A DNA stretch of 8,117 nucleotides, from NCBI GenBank assembly GCA_005240025.1, contig SBBK01000185.1, forward strand, positions 1 to 8,117, in the 5' to 3' direction. The DNA comes from an archaeon (GTDB taxonomy: Archaea; Thermoproteota; Nitrososphaeria; Nitrososphaerales; Nitrosopumilaceae). Below, in pieces: positions 6,080 through 8,117 of the stretch; position 1 is the stretch's first letter; each line of letters begins with the position of its first letter. The notes beneath the pieces were generated by a model, which was not told the DNA's origin, did not search any database, and was given only the letters and a program-made list of their open reading frames with translations. Made by a program: the position numbers and the translations under genes.

Positions 6080-7246
6080 TCATACACATTGTTTTTTACT
6101 TGAAGTATACTCTGCAACAAACAAGTATGATGTCTGAGCTACGGTGGATATGACCAATGCAGCTGCTATCCCTGTAACCCCAAAAGGCTTACCAAGCAAT
6201 ATGATCGTTATGATCTGCGCAACAAGATACACGACAGAACCCACAAGGACGATCATGCTTTTTTCCATACCTAAAAGTTTTGATATGAGCATATAGCTTA
6301 TGGTGGCTGGTATTACAGCTATACTCATGATCTGAATTAATTCTATTGCATGCGCATATTTGGGAAAAGTGACAGGTATGATTATCGGGGATAATAAAAA
6401 TCCAAGAAAAGCAAGAACTATTGAACAAAGTATTGTGGCCTTTTTTAATCTGGTATTAGGATTTCCAGTAGAATCATGAGGTAAGGTGTATTTGTATACG
6501 ATTGCAGGCAGTATTTCTAAAATCGCCAGAAATTGAATTCCAAGTTGATAATTTCCAAGTATTGTAAAACCTAAAATCGGACCGATCAGCAATTTGTCAA
6601 CCGAGCTCGAAAAAGCATCTATGATTCTCATGATGTAATTGTTCATCATGAAGCCAACACGTGGTCTTAAAATGGAAAAATCAATCTTCGAGCCATTGAG
6701 CTCTTTGTATATCCTAATGATATAGGGGAAAAAGGCAATCCCAATACCAAGCAAGACACCGTTAGGCCCAATTAGATAGTAAAGACCTATGGATAACGCC
6801 ACCATCAAAATTCTCTGAGTGATAAGGAATTTTGTATAAGTGAGATAGAGCTTTCTACCAAGTATTTCATGACCGGCTAAACCAAAAATGACATATGCAA
6901 AAACAAGCACACTCATCTCCACAGAAGAATAAAATAAGAAAAGGACTACCGATGTGATTGTTCCTGATACGAGCGTGATAAAATAAAGTGGAGGTTGTAT
7001 GCGCACATTTTTAGCTGTATAGACCATTATGGTGTTTTCAGATCCCAACAGTGCAACAGAGGAAGCTATTCCCGCTATGGCAAGAAAATAATTTACCTGC
7101 CCGTAGCTTTCAGCCCCCAAAACGGATGCCATGTAAAGCCAAAAAATAGCGGAGATCGCGTTAGCGACCAGATCTGTGATGCCTATTGTCGATATGTCTC
7201 TTAATCTCTTTACAGAATTCTTGATTTTTTCTATCAAATTGTGCAT
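6080..7246 (-). CDS. Wzx-like polysaccharide/oligosaccharide flippase (MOP superfamily)
   Basis: A 388-residue protein, almost entirely hydrophobic helices, with about 12 predicted by eye. The N-terminus has an amphipathic lead (NLIEKIKNSVKRLRD) followed by helices containing FWLYMASVLGAESYGQVNYF (35-54), the 'lG...yG...y' pattern typical of the first two helices of Wzx-type exporters. A central DKLLIGPILGFTILGNYQLG (217-236) is the most recognisable family motif. Members flip polyprenyl-diphosphate-linked oligosaccharides from the cytoplasmic to the outer face of the membrane. The length is at the short end for Wzx (usually ~400-480), and the C-terminus stops shortly after the last helix (SSKKQCV), so one or two terminal helices may be missing compared with 14-helix members. 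It lies between the FkbM methyltransferase gene and the GT-C gene on the same strand, which fits a glycan-export role. The ATG at 7246 is preceded by an AT-rich region without a Shine-Dalgarno sequence. Confidence 0.8.
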   Translation of the reverse strand: MHNLIEKIKNSVKRLRDISTIGITDLVANAISAIFWLYMASVLGAESYGQVNYFLAIAGIASSVALLGSENTIMVYTAKNVRIQPPLYFITLVSGTITSVVLFLFYSSVEMSVLVFAYVIFGLAGHEILGRKLYLTYTKFLITQRILMVALSIGLYYLIGPNGVLLGIGIAFFPYIIRIYKELNGSKIDFSILRPRVGFMMNNYIMRIIDAFSSSVDKLLIGPILGFTILGNYQLGIQFLAILEILPAIVYKYTLPHDSTGNPNTRLKKATILCSIVLAFLGFLLSPIIIPVTFPKYAHAIELIQIMSIAVIPATISYMLISKLLGMEKSMIVLVGSVVYLVAQIITIILLGKPFGVTGIAAALVISTVAQTSYLFVAEYTSSKKQCV

Positions 7247-7274
7247 AATTTTATTTTATTCAACGTGGCAGCTC

Positions 7275-7281
7275 AATTAAA
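7275..7281 (-). promoter_or_regulatory. Putative TATA box for the flippase gene
   Basis: On the minus strand TTTAATT (7281-7275) is centred ~32 nt before the ATG at 7246. With the usual ~26-nt distance to the transcription start, this would leave a leader of about 6 nt. The whole 77-nt gap (7247-7323) is AT-rich, so the assignment is tentative. It suggests the flippase gene may not depend solely on read-through from the FkbM gene. Confidence 0.3.
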
Positions 7282-7323
7282 TAATGTGTTCTTTTTTTGT
7301 TGAGTAAAACATAACATTTAAAC

Positions 7324-8117
7324 TCATTTTACAGTTTTTTGCCCATACAAATGACCAGAGTCCTTGTTTGAAAATTTATCTCTGTTTGGGTTAATTCTGT
7401 ATAGCACGTAATCAAACCCCACCTTTTTTAATATTTTTAACAGATCTTCCAGACTATGACCAACATACGGGAATGCCTCATATTCTATTTTGACTTTGTC
7501 CACATTTCTCAGATCATCTTCTGTAAGGAAGAATTCACAACCTTTGCAGTCCATTTTTAGCAAGTCTACATGATCTATGTTGAACTCTTTTAGAGCCGAT
7601 TTTATACTGTATCCCTTCACTTCAAACACTTTGACGTTTTCCCCATGCGCATTATAAACAAAGGATGATGTTTCTGCTATGTCTGCTCTGTCAGAATGAT
7701 AAAACTTCAACGTACCATCTTTCCCAATAGCAGCATTAATTGGAGTCACTTTTTTTGAAAGATCTGGGTTAAGACTAAGATTACGTAGCATTGCTTCAAA
7801 GTGAGCCTTCATCGGTTCAAAAGCGTAAACTTTGGCTCCCCTACTAGCATAGTAAAGAGGAGTGTCTCCACATTCTGCGCCAACATCAATTACTATCCTA
7901 TCATTCCAGTTATCACGCGAATTTACAAGGTGAATGTCTTGCGCAAACGCCTCAACTATAGTATTTCCTGGATGAATGGAATCCATATAGAATTTTATGC
8001 CATTAGGGGTTTCAATAATTTTTTTACCGCCTTCTTCCATGATTCTAAATGTTTTATCACGATATTTTGGTGAATCATCTTTATCTCCTGAAATGAAGTC
8101 AGCGCCATGTCTTAGAC
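7324..8117 (-). CDS. FkbM-family SAM-dependent methyltransferase (5' end probably beyond the window)
   Basis: A Rossmann-type class I methyltransferase of the FkbM family. From the ATG at 8040 it is 238 residues, numbered here from that Met. The SAM-binding motif I is IVIDVGAECGDTPLYYASRG (49-68), followed by VYAFEP (71-76, acidic E75 for the ribose), NAAIG (102-106), and the FkbM hallmark LLKMDCKGCEFF (160-171), the counterpart of 'lKiDvEGaE'. The segment IETPNGIKFYMDSIHPGNTIVEAF just after the Met (9-32) is like the usual region preceding motif I. No stop codon interrupts the frame between 8040 and the right edge. The extra residues include ADFISGDKDDSPKYRDKTFR, so the true start is probably outside the window and 8040 may be an internal Met. 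FkbM enzymes O-methylate diverse substrates, often sugars in glycan clusters. Here the neighbouring flippase and glycosyltransferase suggest glycan methylation, but this is inference. Confidence 0.82.
   Translation of the reverse strand, partial: LRHGADFISGDKDDSPKYRDKTFRIMEEGGKKIIETPNGIKFYMDSIHPGNTIVEAFAQDIHLVNSRDNWNDRIVIDVGAECGDTPLYYASRGAKVYAFEPMKAHFEAMLRNLSLNPDLSKKVTPINAAIGKDGTLKFYHSDRADIAETSSFVYNAHGENVKVFEVKGYSIKSALKEFNIDHVDLLKMDCKGCEFFLTEDDLRNVDKVKIEYEAFPYVGHSLEDLLKILKKVGFDYVLYRINPNRDKFSNKDSGHLYGQKTVK

Noticed and set aside
7292..7298. Run of seven T on the plus strand as a terminator
   Set aside because: No plus-strand gene ends nearby; on the minus strand it reads as A, so it cannot be a U-tract terminator for the FkbM gene.
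7300..7326. Short inverted repeat TGAGT (7301-7305) / ACTCA (7322-7326) just after the FkbM gene, as a possible terminator
   Set aside because: Only 5 bp of stem with an AT-rich 16-nt spacer and no strong T-run on the minus strand. It is too weak in such AT-rich sequence.
7801..8073. Plus-strand open frame of 90 codons opposite the FkbM gene
   Set aside because: It lies fully antisense to a methyltransferase with clear motifs and its translation shows no domain-like pattern.
1..8117. CRISPR array, tRNA/rRNA genes, insertion sequence or transposase
   Set aside because: Reading both strands, no spaced direct repeats, cloverleaf sequences, terminal inverted repeats or transposase motifs were found. 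Coding genes fill nearly the whole window.

Overview
The window looks like part of a surface-glycan or glycoprotein biosynthesis locus from an AT-rich archaeon. My best guess is a Nitrososphaerota/Thaumarchaeota-type ammonia oxidiser. This is inference: several genes have TATA-like elements centred about 26-27 nt before the start codon, as expected for leaderless or nearly leaderless archaeal transcripts, and Shine-Dalgarno sequences are mostly absent. No rRNA, tRNA or other taxonomic marker is present, so the assignment is moderate at best and an AT-rich bacterium is not excluded.

Layout. The left half is read on the plus strand. It holds the 3' end of a GT2 (dolichyl-phosphate-sugar-synthase-like) glycosyltransferase (1-366), an overlapping multi-pass GT-C/GT39-like glycosyltransferase (354-1973), a 74-nt gap with a 9-bp inverted repeat and a TATA-like box, a membrane-anchored SGNH-hydrolase-like protein (2048-2995), and an MBOAT O-acyltransferase of the AlgI/DltB/PatA type (2995-4467) that shares one base with the SGNH gene. 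The right half is read on the minus strand. From the right edge inward it holds an FkbM-family methyltransferase (open to the window edge, 7324-8117), a Wzx-like flippase (6080-7246), and a second GT-C glycosyltransferase (4477-6036) that is clearly a paralogue of the first. The two gene sets converge with only 9 nt between the stop codons at 4467 and 4477. No intergenic stretch exceeds 80 nt.

How the parts may fit together (inference). The GT2 enzyme would load a sugar onto a polyprenyl phosphate. The GT-C enzymes would use such lipid-linked sugars on the outer face of the membrane, and the flippase would export lipid-linked oligosaccharide. The MBOAT/SGNH pair would pass an acyl group, probably acetyl, across the membrane onto the exported glycan. 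The FkbM enzyme would O-methylate a sugar or other polar group. The result would be an acylated and methylated surface glycan. The most noteworthy element is the SGNH-MBOAT pair. It has the organisation of bacterial alginate, peptidoglycan or teichoic-acid acylation systems, but apparently in an archaeon, and it is bracketed by two convergent paralogous glycosyltransferases.
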